This document shows positions 25,730 to 34,340 of a DNA stretch of 64,000 nucleotides, piece after piece. Under the pieces are notes generated by a model. That model was given only the letters and a program-made list of their open reading frames with translations. It did not search any database and was not told the DNA's origin. Location of the stretch: the NCBI GenBank assembly GCA_944326445.1, contig CALVDZ010000001.1:200164-264163 (forward strand), written 5' to 3'. Within the stretch, counting starts at the first letter, position 1, and every line of letters starts with the position of its first letter. The translations under genes and the position numbers were made by a program. The DNA is from an uncultured Helicobacter sp. (GTDB taxonomy: Bacteria > Campylobacterota > Campylobacteria > Campylobacterales > Helicobacteraceae).

Positions 25730-27712
25730 ATGACAATTTTTGGCATAAATATCCTCTTCACACTCTTTATGATTGGACTCTTCATATGGGACTACAAAAG
25801 CTATGCGCGCGGGATTCACAAGGATTTTAAGTCCATCATTATGAGCACGGGAGTGCTAGGGACTTTTGTGGGGATTTTTGTGGGGCTTTTGGAGTTTGAC
25901 ACCGCGCAGCTAGAGAGCTCCGTGCCCCTGCTGCTTGATGGGCTAAAAACAGCCTTTTACACATCGATTTTGGGTATGGGGCTCGCGATTTTGCTCTCAA
26001 TCATCCAAAAGCGCGCACCCATAAAAAGCGATGAAGAGAGCAACCTAGAATACCTCGCCGCTCAAGCCCAGCACTTAGCGCATTTAGGCGTGCTGCCACG
26101 CATTCACACGCACCTAAACTCCCTGCCCACCACAGATGAGCTCCACAGCCTCTATGAGCGCAACAATACCTTTGTCCAAGCCCAATTTTCCCTTATCAAC
26201 CACACCCTAGAGCAAGCCGTCTCACAGCTCGCCAAAGGCGCGTCCCAAGAGCTTATTGCAGCCTTAGAATCTGTGATAAAGGATTTTAATGCCAATTTGC
26301 AAAATCAGTTTGGCGAGAATTTTAGGGAGCTAAATAGTGCGGTAGCAAAGCTCCTGCAGTGGCAGGAGGAGTATAAGGGCTTTGTGCAAGAGAGCAAGGC
26401 ATTGCTAAAAAGCACCCAGCAAACGCTCCAGCACGCCCAAGACGCCCTCACCCATAGTGCCAAAAGCCTGCATAACATAGCCGAGCAAAACGCCAAGGCA
26501 CAGGAATTCTACACAAACAACCTACGCCTTTTGCAATCCTGCCAATCCACCAACCAACAGCTAGAATCTAACCTCGCAGCCATTGCTAGTCTGCAGCCAG
26601 ATTCACAGCAATGCCTTGAAAATCTCCAAGTGTTTTTCGCGCGCGCCAAAGAGGGCAGCGAGACGGCTAAGGCAGAGATTCACACGCTGATAGAAGGCAT
26701 AGAAGCCTATAGCAAATCCCTTAGTCAAAGCCTGCAAAACCACCTCCAAGAGAGCGCAACAGAGCTTAGGCAGAGCGTGGATTCACACACAAGCCTGCTT
26801 GCCACCACCCTGCACACTCATAGAGAATCTCTCGCACAGCTAGGCGATGAGAGCCTCTCAAATCTCAAATCTTTTAGCAAAGATATGCTAGCCCACAGCA
26901 CGCGGAGTGTGGAATCTCTGCTAAAAGATTCACTACAAGCACTCCAAGGCAGCTTTAGAGAGCTTATGCAGCACACAGCCTCGCTTGCTAGGGACTTTGG
27001 GAAACAGGCAAAGGGGAGTTTAGATTCGCTTTTCGCACAGATTGAAAGCCTTCAAAGAGAGAGCCACGCGCTCCACACACAGAGCCTTGAGGGCTTTGCG
27101 CAGCTAAAAGATACGATCATCTCACAGCACCAAAAAATCCTAGAGCTTTTTTCCACGCAGCTCTTAGCCCTGCAGCAAAAGCACCAAAAAGCCCTAGATA
27201 GCGCACTTAGCAAGGATTTGCAAACCTATCGCACGAGTATAGATTCACTCACGCAAGGCATCACAGAGGCTAAGATTCAAAGCCTCGAGCTAAGCAAAAG
27301 CCTGAGCGCAAACCTCCAAGAGCAGCACCAGCACACAAGCAACCACCTCAAATCCCTAGCCCTAGAATACCTCAAGGTGCTCCAAAAACTCAGCAAAGAA
27401 ACTCTGCGCCTGCCTAGAGAATCTAGCGCGCAGATGATTGCGGAGTTTGGGGAGTTTCAAAAACAGATCATAGAATCTATGCGCCAAACTCAAGGCGGCA
27501 TAGAGCACAACGCTGCGCAGATAAGCCATCTGTATGAAGCTCTCGGGCAACATATGCGCCAAGCCCTGCAGGATAATGCCGCGCTCTCGCACGATATGCG
27601 AGATTCGCTGCGCGATCTCGATAAGGCGATGAGTGCGAGCGTGGATAGCTTTTGGCAGAATTATGAGTGGTTTTTGGAGCGTATCAAAGACATTATGGGC
27701 ACAAGGCGATAA
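25730..27712 (+). CDS. ZorA-like MotA/TolQ-family motor protein with long coiled-coil tail
   Basis: 660 residues. Membrane segments near residues 3-22, 38-58 and 70-95 hold the MotA/TolQ core: STGVLGTFVGIFVGL and LKTAFYTSILGMGLAIL. This resembles ZorA of Zorya anti-phage systems more than ExbB. Roughly residues 110-640 form a very long Gln/Ser/Leu-rich coiled coil, like the cytoplasmic tail of ZorA. ATG follows ACAAGGACAAAATA. The next gene starts 2 bases after the stop and encodes the matching OmpA/MotB-type partner. No ZorC, ZorD or ZorE gene follows, so a defence role is a hypothesis; the family could also include other motor pairs. Confidence 0.7.
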   Translation: MTIFGINILFTLFMIGLFIWDYKSYARGIHKDFKSIIMSTGVLGTFVGIFVGLLEFDTAQLESSVPLLLDGLKTAFYTSILGMGLAILLSIIQKRAPIKSDEESNLEYLAAQAQHLAHLGVLPRIHTHLNSLPTTDELHSLYERNNTFVQAQFSLINHTLEQAVSQLAKGASQELIAALESVIKDFNANLQNQFGENFRELNSAVAKLLQWQEEYKGFVQESKALLKSTQQTLQHAQDALTHSAKSLHNIAEQNAKAQEFYTNNLRLLQSCQSTNQQLESNLAAIASLQPDSQQCLENLQVFFARAKEGSETAKAEIHTLIEGIEAYSKSLSQSLQNHLQESATELRQSVDSHTSLLATTLHTHRESLAQLGDESLSNLKSFSKDMLAHSTRSVESLLKDSLQALQGSFRELMQHTASLARDFGKQAKGSLDSLFAQIESLQRESHALHTQSLEGFAQLKDTIISQHQKILELFSTQLLALQQKHQKALDSALSKDLQTYRTSIDSLTQGITEAKIQSLELSKSLSANLQEQHQHTSNHLKSLALEYLKVLQKLSKETLRLPRESSAQMIAEFGEFQKQIIESMRQTQGGIEHNAAQISHLYEALGQHMRQALQDNAALSHDMRDSLRDLDKAMSASVDSFWQNYEWFLERIKDIMGTRR

Positions 27713-27714
27713 AT

Positions 27715-28443
27715 ATGGACAAAAAATCCTCGCATAATCATTGGATTAGTATCTCTGATATGATGGCAGGGATTATGATGATTTTTTTGCTCATTATGAT
27801 CTCTTTTATGCTGCTCTCATACAAAAACCAAGAGGAGCTAAGCAAGCAAAACAAAATCCTAAGTGAGATCAATGAAAAAATGCGCTCTATCGCCCAGCAT
27901 TACTCCAACCTCCAAGCCGAGTTGTATGTGGATTTGCAAAAGGAGTTTGCCAAGGATTTAGCGCGCTGGGACGCGCAGATAGATATGGACAATACGATAC
28001 GATTTAGAGAACCTGAAGTGCTCTTTGATACCGGCGATAGGTATGTCAAGCAGAGGTTTAAGGATATTTTGGATGATTTTTTCCCGCGCTATGTGCGCAT
28101 ACTCTCACTCCCCAAATACAAGACAAATATCGAGGAGATACGCATCGAGGGGCACACCTCAAGCAGTTGGCAGAGTGCGAGCACTTTGGAGAGCAGGTAT
28201 CTGGGGAATGCAGAGCTCTCGCAGGCTAGGGCGTTTGAGGTGCTCAAATACTGCTTTAACCAAAAGGCTATAGATTCACAAAAAAATTGGCTCATTGAGG
28301 TGCTGCGCGCCAATGGACTGAGCTTTGCTAAACCGCTAGAAGATGAGAGCAAATCGCGGCGCGTGGAGTTTCGCGTGATCACAAAGGCGGATAAAAATCT
28401 CCAAGCCATCGTGGATTTGAGCAAGGAGTTTGGGGCAAAATAA
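27715..28443 (+). CDS. ZorB-like OmpA/MotB-family stator partner
   Basis: 242 residues. One N-terminal membrane helix with the ion-path aspartate (SISDMMAGIMMIFLLIMISFML, first part residues 11-20), a short coiled coil, then an OmpA-like peptidoglycan-binding domain: EVLFDTGDRYVK near residue 101, IRIEGHTSS near residue 140, LSQARAFEVLKY, and SRRVEFRVI near the end. ZorB anchors to peptidoglycan while the ZorA5ZorB2-type complex rotates in the proton field. ATG at 27715, 2 bases after zorA; an in-frame earlier start lies inside zorA. The ribosome binding site is weak (AAGGCGAT), so coupling is likely. Confidence 0.72.
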   Translation: MDKKSSHNHWISISDMMAGIMMIFLLIMISFMLLSYKNQEELSKQNKILSEINEKMRSIAQHYSNLQAELYVDLQKEFAKDLARWDAQIDMDNTIRFREPEVLFDTGDRYVKQRFKDILDDFFPRYVRILSLPKYKTNIEEIRIEGHTSSSWQSASTLESRYLGNAELSQARAFEVLKYCFNQKAIDSQKNWLIEVLRANGLSFAKPLEDESKSRRVEFRVITKADKNLQAIVDLSKEFGAK

Positions 28444-28505
28444 CTTTTTTTTAAGCATTATTGTGGAAAAATTGCGAGTTTTTAAGTTAGCACAAAGGAA
28501 TGATG

Positions 28506-28640
28506 ATGAAAAGGACTTACCAACCACACAATACCCCGCGCAAGCGCACACACGGCTTTCGCGCGAGAATGAAAACCAAAAACGGGCGTCGAGTCATTAA
28601 CGCAAGACGCGCTAAGGGCAGAAAGCGACTTAGCGTATAA
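28506..28640 (+). CDS. rpmH: 50S ribosomal protein L34
   Basis: 44 residues, too short to stand out among longer frames. [19 protein letters not shown] followed by [25 protein letters not shown] (given here in two parts) is the L34 signature. ATG at 28506 (a second ATG at 28503 directly precedes it) with AAAGGA upstream. It opens the conserved run rpmH-rnpA-yidD-yidC-jag-mnmE, often placed near the replication origin. Confidence 0.97.
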   Translation: MKRTYQPHNTPRKRTHGFRARMKTKNGRRVINARRAKGRKRLSV

Positions 28641-28648
28641 GTGCGTGT

Positions 28649-29062
28649 ATGGGGGCGTTGAAGGTAGATTCCCTAAAGAATAAGCGCGAGTTTGACTGCG
28701 TCTTTAGGAATGGCTCTCGCTTTGACACCCCATACTTTAGCCTCTATATCCTCTCTCTAAAATCCCCAACCCACATAATTCCCCCCAAGATGTTTAGAAT
28801 CTACCAAGGCATACGAGCGCGCAAGGCTGATGTGTATTTGGGACTAAGCGTATCACGCAAGATAGGCTGCGCGCCTAAGCGCAATCTCTACAAGCGCAGA
28901 ATGCGCGCGCTGTGCCAAGATGAGAGCTTTAGGGGGCTGTGCGTAGTGTTTGTGCCAAAGATTCAGATTGCAGAACTTTGCTATGGGGAGTTTGCAGCGA
29001 TGTGCCACAAAGCCCTCAAATACACCCAAAAAAAGCACCAAAAGCGAGCAAATAGTGCGTAG
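28649..29062 (+). CDS. rnpA: Ribonuclease P protein component
   Basis: 137 residues. Protein cofactor of the RNase P ribozyme that trims tRNA 5' ends. The family core is KREFDCVFRNGSRFDTPYFSL near the N-terminus and the basic motif LGLSVSRKIGCAPKRNLYKRRMRAL near residue 70 (the RNR-type helix), which binds RNA. An insert of about 20 residues (KSPTHIIPPKMFRIYQGIRA) lengthens the N-terminal half. ATG at 28649, 8 bases after rpmH. The stop overlaps the yidD start. Confidence 0.93.
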   Translation: MGALKVDSLKNKREFDCVFRNGSRFDTPYFSLYILSLKSPTHIIPPKMFRIYQGIRARKADVYLGLSVSRKIGCAPKRNLYKRRMRALCQDESFRGLCVVFVPKIQIAELCYGEFAAMCHKALKYTQKKHQKRANSA

Positions 29063-29429
29063 ATGGCTCTCATCGCTACTGCGCCTAGGGATTAGAATCT
29101 ACCAAAAAAGCCTCTCGGTATTTTTGGGGAGGCAGTGTAGATTCTATCCGAGTTGCTCGCATTACGCGCTGTGGCTCTTTGACTTTGATAAGCCGCTTGT
29201 GGCTTTTGGCAAATCCTGCATGCGTATCCTCTCGTGCAATCCCCTGCACCCCGGCGGGATAGACTACCCCAAAATGCGCCTTAATCTGACGCTTAGAGGG
29301 GATTCGCGAGCGTTTTTACAAAAGCGTATCAAATATTGGCTCATACCCTATAAAAATCCTATGTTTTTGGCTACAATTGCATACCCAAAACAAATACACA
29401 ATCTATTTGTTATAATTAAGTCTTTTTAA
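29055..29429 (+). CDS. yidD: Membrane protein insertion efficiency factor
   Basis: 124 residues. GIRIYQKSLSVFLGRQCRFYPSCSHYA near residue 13 is the YidD hallmark with three conserved cysteines (CRFYPSC, then SCNPLHPGG near residue 57). It sits at the inner membrane and aids YidC-dependent insertion. The GTG at 29055 overlaps rnpA and gives VRRWLSSLLRLG; no better start is available. The C-terminal 45 residues are AT-rich and less conserved. Confidence 0.85.
   Translation: MRRWLSSLLRLGIRIYQKSLSVFLGRQCRFYPSCSHYALWLFDFDKPLVAFGKSCMRILSCNPLHPGGIDYPKMRLNLTLRGDSRAFLQKRIKYWLIPYKNPMFLATIAYPKQIHNLFVIIKSF
29411..29416 (+). promoter_or_regulatory. -10 box, possible internal promoter for yidC
   Basis: Perfect TATAAT inside the end of yidD, 20 bases upstream of the yidC start. 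Close spacing to the start makes it uncertain. Confidence 0.35.
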
Positions 29430-29435
29430 AGGTTA

Positions 29436-31217
29436 ATGATGCACTACCCCAATCCAAACCAGCATAACAACGACAACACGCCGCTAGGGCGTATTATCCT
29501 CGTGGTGGCACTTAGTATCGCGTTTTTTGGTATCTATATGGTTCTTTTCCCACCCAAGCAGCCGCCCAAACCCACACAGACACAAACCACTCAGAATCTA
29601 GAGAATGCCAAAGCACCCGCTCAAGGCACACCCGCGCCAAATAGCCTCGATAGCCTTGAGGACACTAAGGCACAAGAAGCCCGCACGCACGATCTCGCGC
29701 TTAAAGATTCACTTATCGCCATTATCCAATCCCAAGATTTTGAGATAGAGATCGACGCGCTAGGGCGTATCCGCCAAGTCTCGCTGAAGGACAAAAAATT
29801 CACACACGATGAGCAAGAGAGCCTCTTTAGCATCATCGGATCCCTGCTAGGATTTGGTAGTAGCAAAAAGGAGCATATCGAGAAGCTACCACTTTTTGGG
29901 GATTTGGAGCTAAAGCCCCTTGAGATGCGCTTTAGCGATGGTGTGATCAATCAAAAAGCCTACAACACCCCCTATGTGCTCCAAAACTCCCAAAGCCCGC
30001 GCATAGACTTTAGCGGCGAGTCCCAAACTATCGTGCTCACACAGAATCTAGGCGAGGTGCGCATTAGCAAGACTTTGACTTTTTATCGCAATCTAGCCTA
30101 TGATGTGCGCATAGAGGTAAGCAATCCAAATATCGAGTATTTTATCAGCAATGGTATGCGTCCTATGGGCGATAAGGATACTTACGCCTTTAGAGGCGTG
30201 CTACTCAAAAAAGAAGATGGCTCAATCCAAAAGCTCGAAGATGGCGATGGCGAGCGCAGGGACTTCCCCAAGGCGAGCTTTGTCGCGAGCGTGGATCGCT
30301 ACTACACGAGCCTATTTTTCACGCCCGATGTGGCAAAGGGGCTGTATGTGAGCTTAGATTCTGATAGGAGCAAAAACCCTATGCCCTATGTGCGTGCCAA
30401 TGGAGAGAGCGTGCTGCAGGGCTATATCGGTCCTAAGGATTTTAAGATTTTAGAATCTATCAACCCAAGCCTTAGCGATGTCGTGGAATATGGGATCATC
30501 ACATTTTTTGCACGCTGGGTGTTTTGGCTGCTAGCGTGGCTGTATGATGTGTGCGGGAATTGGGGCTGGGCGATCGTGCTTTTGACCATCATTGTGCGCA
30601 TCGTGCTCTATCCGCTAAGCTACAAGGGTATGGTGTCTATGCAAAAGCTAAAGGACTTAGCACCCAAGATGAAAGAGATCCAAGAACGCTACAAGGGCGA
30701 TCCACAAAAGCTCCAAATGCATATGATGGAGCTGTATAAAAAGCACGGAGCAAATCCGCTGGGCGGGTGTTTGCCGCTGCTTTTGCAGATTCCGGTGTTT
30801 TTTGCGATTTATCGCGTGCTTTATAACGCCATCGAGCTCAAAAATTCCGAGTGGATTTTGTGGATTAACGATCTCTCAGCAATCGATCCCTACTTCGTGC
30901 TGCCGGTGCTGATGGGGGTGAGTATGTATGTCTCCCAACGCCTCACGCCCTCAAACTTCACTGATCCGATGCAAGAGAAAATTTTTAAAATGCTGCCGTG
31001 GTTTTTTATGATCTTTTTTATCATTTTCCCATTCCCAGCGGGGCTTGTGCTCTATTGGACGGTAAATAATATCTTTTCTATTATCCAGCAAATCTCTATC
31101 AACGCTATGCTAGAGCGCAAAAAACAAGCAGAGATCGCCCAGCACCACGCACAAAACCACTTCAAAGAGCACAAAAAGGAGCACAAAGGAGGCAAGTATG
31201 AAAAAAATCGTGGCTAA
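29436..31217 (+). CDS. yidC: Membrane protein insertase YidC
   Basis: 593 residues. N-terminal membrane helix (residues 18-38, [19 protein letters not shown]), a large periplasmic beta domain typical of Gram-negative YidC, then the five-helix insertase core starting near residue 350: the hydrophilic-groove helix with [21 protein letters not shown], coiled cytoplasmic loop [19 protein letters not shown], and [27 protein letters not shown] at 29436/29439; the second has the better distance to AAAGG. The 3' end overlaps jag by 20 bases. Confidence 0.97.
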   Translation: MMHYPNPNQHNNDNTPLGRIILVVALSIAFFGIYMVLFPPKQPPKPTQTQTTQNLENAKAPAQGTPAPNSLDSLEDTKAQEARTHDLALKDSLIAIIQSQDFEIEIDALGRIRQVSLKDKKFTHDEQESLFSIIGSLLGFGSSKKEHIEKLPLFGDLELKPLEMRFSDGVINQKAYNTPYVLQNSQSPRIDFSGESQTIVLTQNLGEVRISKTLTFYRNLAYDVRIEVSNPNIEYFISNGMRPMGDKDTYAFRGVLLKKEDGSIQKLEDGDGERRDFPKASFVASVDRYYTSLFFTPDVAKGLYVSLDSDRSKNPMPYVRANGESVLQGYIGPKDFKILESINPSLSDVVEYGIITFFARWVFWLLAWLYDVCGNWGWAIVLLTIIVRIVLYPLSYKGMVSMQKLKDLAPKMKEIQERYKGDPQKLQMHMMELYKKHGANPLGGCLPLLLQIPVFFAIYRVLYNAIELKNSEWILWINDLSAIDPYFVLPVLMGVSMYVSQRLTPSNFTDPMQEKIFKMLPWFFMIFFIIFPFPAGLVLYWTVNNIFSIIQQISINAMLERKKQAEIAQHHAQNHFKEHKKEHKGGKYEKNRG

Positions 31218-32187
31218 GACGCTCCAAGACGCGCTCCTAAAAGCCTCCGAGGAGCTGCGCTGCTCGGTTGTGGATTTGGAATATGAGATCGTGCAAAACC
31301 CTAGCAATGGGATTTTGGGCATAGGGCGCAAGGAGGCTATCATCATCGTCGATGACAAAGCGAGCAAGCCCCCACACGCGCAAACCACCCAAGCCACCCA
31401 ACACGATGATACAAATGATAAAAATCCCAAAGCCGCAGAGATTCCCACACAAGTAGTATCTAGCCTGCACGAGGTGCAGGAGAAAAGCTTTGATGAAGCG
31501 ATTTGGGGAGAAACAAAAGCACAAGATACAAAGCCTCACAAGCACGCTAGCTCAAGGGATTCACAAGAAGCTACAAATTTGCAAGAAGAGGCGGATTTAA
31601 AAGAGGTAAGAGATTCACAAAATCCACAAGCCACACACGCTTTGCGTGAAGCGACGCCAAGTGCGCTAGATTCTCTATCACATAGCGAACTACCGCCCAA
31701 AAGGGCGCGCACCAAGCAACCTTACTCCAAACAAGCCTTTGATGAGATCGAGCGCGAGATTGTGGAGCTCTTTAGCTACCTGCCTTTTGAGATAGATTCT
31801 ATAAAAGTGGAATTGTATAAAGAAAATGTCGTAGCCGTTACGCTCAATGGACCTGACTGCGCGCTACTCATCGGCGAGAAGGGCTATCGCTACAAGGCGA
31901 TTTCTTATCTGCTTTTTAATTGGATAAATCCTAAATACGGCTATGGCGTGCGCTTAGAGATCGCGGAGTTTTTGCGCAATCAAGAACAGATGATAGATGC
32001 CTATCTCGATGGGATTATCAAAATCGTGCGCACCAAGGGCGCGGCACAAACCAAAGTCCTTGATGGCGTGCTCGCCTACATCGCGCTTGGCAAACTGCGC
32101 GTGATTTTCCCGCAAAAATACATCTCATTCCGCAACAATGACGAGGGGCAACGCTACATCGTGATAGAAGACTTTAAACCCGTGTGA
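31198..32187 (+). CDS. jag: Jag/KhpB-type RNA-binding protein
   Basis: 329 residues. N-terminal Jag domain ([20 protein letters not shown], with [19 protein letters not shown]), then about 100 residues of low-complexity linker rich in Gln, Thr, Glu-Ser and Asp-Ser, then a KH-type domain ([18 protein letters not shown], near residue 220) and a C-terminal R3H-like part. It binds RNA and is linked to cell-envelope control in other bacteria. ATG with GGAGGCAAGT inside the end of yidC; TGA overlaps the mnmE ATG. The long linker carries AGATTCA/AGATTCT words. Confidence 0.88.
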   Translation: MKKIVAKTLQDALLKASEELRCSVVDLEYEIVQNPSNGILGIGRKEAIIIVDDKASKPPHAQTTQATQHDDTNDKNPKAAEIPTQVVSSLHEVQEKSFDEAIWGETKAQDTKPHKHASSRDSQEATNLQEEADLKEVRDSQNPQATHALREATPSALDSLSHSELPPKRARTKQPYSKQAFDEIEREIVELFSYLPFEIDSIKVELYKENVVAVTLNGPDCALLIGEKGYRYKAISYLLFNWINPKYGYGVRLEIAEFLRNQEQMIDAYLDGIIKIVRTKGAAQTKVLDGVLAYIALGKLRVIFPQKYISFRNNDEGQRYIVIEDFKPV

Positions 32188-33593
32188 TGCAGCTAGATTC
32201 TACAATCGTGGGCATTTCCACGGCTTCTGGGCTAGGGGCGATTGCTATCGTGCGCCTAAGCGGTGCGCGCGCGTTAGAGATCGCTCTTGCGCTCTCACAC
32301 CGTACCGCTCTTGCGCCACGCCACGCCACACTTAGCTATGTGTATGATGGCTCTGCTAAACCCATAGATCAAGCTATCTTATTGTATTTCAAAGCCCCGC
32401 GGAGTTATAGCGGCGAGGATATTTGCGAGATTCACTGCCACGGCGGCGCGGTGTGTGCGAGGCTTGTGGTGGAGCGCGCGCTAGAGCTTGGCGCGGTGTG
32501 TGCGCGCAGTGGGGAATTTACCAAACGCGCGTTTTTAAATGGACGCATCGATCTCGCCCAAGCCCAAGCGATTGCCGGGCTTATCAACGCACAGAGTGCC
32601 TCTAGCGCACAGATTTTGGTGCGTCAATTACAAGGCGAAGTGAGTGCGTTTGTGGAGCAAGTGCGGGAGCGGCTTATCGAGCTGCTTGCCTATAGCGAGG
32701 CAAATATCGACTATAGCGAGGATTTAGATGAGGACACAACGCTAGCGATGAGCACAAAGCTAGAATCCCTGCGCCACACACTGCAGGTGGTGCAGAGAGA
32801 TTCTACACACAGGGCGGGGGCTATCGAGGGCTTTAGGCTCTGTATTGTGGGCAAGCCAAATGTGGGCAAAAGCTCCCTACTCAATGCACTTGTGGCGTTT
32901 GATAGGGCGATTATCTCGCCGCTAGCGGGGACGACGCGCGACACGATAGAGGAGAGCCTCTACATACACGGCACGCTTGTGCGCCTCATCGATACAGCTG
33001 GAATCCGCCACAGCGAGGATAGTATCGAGCAAAGGGGCATAGAGCGATCCATCGCGGCTATGGAGAGTAGCAATATCATCATCGCGCTTTTTGATAGCTC
33101 GCGCGCGCTAGATTCAGAGGATTATGCCATATTAGATAGGCTCAAAGCCCAAGGAGCCCACACGCTCATCGTGCTAAATAAAAGTGATATGCCAAGCGCG
33201 CTAGATTCACAATCACACGCGCTGCTTATGCGCACGCTCCACGCCTTGCCCCATCAGGCAAGCCCTAGCCTTTTAGAAATCTCAAGCAAATGCGGCAAAG
33301 ACGAGGCGTTTGCGCATTTAAGCCCACATAAGGTGCTTGATGCAATCGCCAAAGTCCTAGAGGGCACGCAACAAGGCGATGCGCTTTTGCTTAGCTCAGG
33401 CTATCAGCTCACGCAGATTAACGCCACGCTCGATGCGCTGCTCCAAGCGGCACAAAAGCTCCAAAGCGGCGAGCTAGAGCTCTTTTCTTATCATATTAAT
33501 GAGGCGATTGCTGCTATTAGCGCGATCAGCAAGCCCTATGAATACACACAAATGCTTGATGCGATGTTTGGGAGTTTTTGCTTAGGGAAGTAG
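32187..33593 (+). CDS. mnmE: tRNA-modification GTPase MnmE
   Basis: 468 residues. With MnmG it installs the aminomethyl-type group on U34 of several tRNAs. The N-terminal folate-binding domain begins STIVGISTASGLGAIAIVRLSG; the inserted Ras-like GTPase domain shows GKPNVGKSSLLNAL near residue 218, DTAGIRHS near residue 266 and NKSD near residue 331. The C-terminal helical end normally carries a CIGK motif; here it ends FGSFCLGK, with the catalytic cysteine kept. ATG overlaps the jag stop. Confidence 0.97.
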   Translation: MQLDSTIVGISTASGLGAIAIVRLSGARALEIALALSHRTALAPRHATLSYVYDGSAKPIDQAILLYFKAPRSYSGEDICEIHCHGGAVCARLVVERALELGAVCARSGEFTKRAFLNGRIDLAQAQAIAGLINAQSASSAQILVRQLQGEVSAFVEQVRERLIELLAYSEANIDYSEDLDEDTTLAMSTKLESLRHTLQVVQRDSTHRAGAIEGFRLCIVGKPNVGKSSLLNALVAFDRAIISPLAGTTRDTIEESLYIHGTLVRLIDTAGIRHSEDSIEQRGIERSIAAMESSNIIIALFDSSRALDSEDYAILDRLKAQGAHTLIVLNKSDMPSALDSQSHALLMRTLHALPHQASPSLLEISSKCGKDEAFAHLSPHKVLDAIAKVLEGTQQGDALLLSSGYQLTQINATLDALLQAAQKLQSGELELFSYHINEAIAAISAISKPYEYTQMLDAMFGSFCLGK

Positions 33594-33606
33594 TCGTGGT
33601 AGCGTT

Positions 33607-33634
33607 TTGATACGCCGCGCGTTTTTGTTATACT
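33607..33634 (+). promoter_or_regulatory. Sigma70-type promoter of the toxin-antitoxin pair
   Basis: TTGATA (33607-33612), 16-base spacer, TATACT (33629-33634), then AAAGGAGCG before the GTG at 33661. One of the few places in the window with a recognisable -35. Confidence 0.6.
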
Positions 33635-33660
33635 TAAAGCAAATCATTAAAGGAGCGAAA

Positions 33661-33942
33661 GTGATTTTGCAAGTGGAGATACAAGAGAAAAATAAAGAGC
33701 AAATCATCAGTGCCATTAGGCTACTGCGCGGCGTCAAGGCGGTGCAGGAAAATCAAAACACAAAAGCGACAAAAACCATAAAAACCACAAAAGCCATAAA
33801 AGCGACAAAACCGCGGGAATTTGCAGAAGTGGTGGAGACAAAGGCGGATTACAAAGCGTGGCTAAAGGCTAGGGAGGATTTGGCTAGGGGCGATGTGATA
33901 GACTTTGAAGAGCTTAAAAAAAAGTATGGCTATGGCGTATAA
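33661..33942 (+). CDS. Antitoxin-like protein of a RelBE/ParE-type pair
   Basis: 93 residues from the GTG at 33661, which has AAAGGAGCG upstream. The N-terminus could form the RelB-like DNA-binding part (VEIQEKNKEQIISAIRLL). A Lys/Thr/Ala repeat follows (TKATKTIKTTKAIKATK, residues 36-52), then an acidic/basic C-terminal segment (FEELKKKYGYGV) of the kind that wraps around RelE-family toxins. The assignment rests mainly on position and on the 17-base overlap with the toxin gene. Confidence 0.6.
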   Translation: MILQVEIQEKNKEQIISAIRLLRGVKAVQENQNTKATKTIKTTKAIKATKPREFAEVVETKADYKAWLKAREDLARGDVIDFEELKKKYGYGV

Positions 33943-34192
33943 AGTCAAAACAAGTAAGAGTTTTGATAAATTCTTAGTCAAACATAGTGATATACGACAC
34001 AAAGTCCTAGAATCCTTTGAAACCATCGCACAAAATCCCTACCAAAACAATCTAGACATAAGCAAACTCAAAGGCGAGAGCCACAAATACCGCCTGCAGC
34101 TTGGCAAATACTGCTTTTTGTATGAGATTATCGATGAGATTATCCTCATTTATGCCTATAAAGCGGATTCTAGAGGCGATGTGTATAAATAG
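33926..34192 (+). CDS. RelE/ParE-family toxin
   Basis: 88 residues from ATG 33926 (ATG 33932 is an alternative). The sequence AYKVKTSKSFDKFLVKH, then KLKGESHKYRLQLGKYCFLYEI and ends LIYAYKADSRGDVYK: the beta-sheet order and the Arg in YRLQLGKY fit RelE/YafQ/ParE toxins that cleave mRNA on the ribosome or poison gyrase. The start overlaps the antitoxin stop, as usual in such operons. It lies between mnmE and guaA. Confidence 0.75.
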   Translation: MAMAYKVKTSKSFDKFLVKHSDIRHKVLESFETIAQNPYQNNLDISKLKGESHKYRLQLGKYCFLYEIIDEIILIYAYKADSRGDVYK

Positions 34193-34295
34193 TTTTTTAA
34201 ATAGTCCCAATTAGGATTTGTGGCGTGGGGATTGTTTTTGCCTGCATTGAGAAATTACCCAGCAAGGTGGCTTTAAGCTTTAAGCAAAGTTGGAT

Positions 34296-34301
34296 TATAA
34301 T
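34296..34301 (+). promoter_or_regulatory. -10 box for guaA
   Basis: TATAAT 40 bases upstream of the guaA ATG at 34341; a weaker ATTATACA lies closer, at about 34320. Confidence 0.5.
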
Positions 34302-34340
34302 TGCGCTCTTAATGTCAAGATTATACAAAAGTGAGAATCT

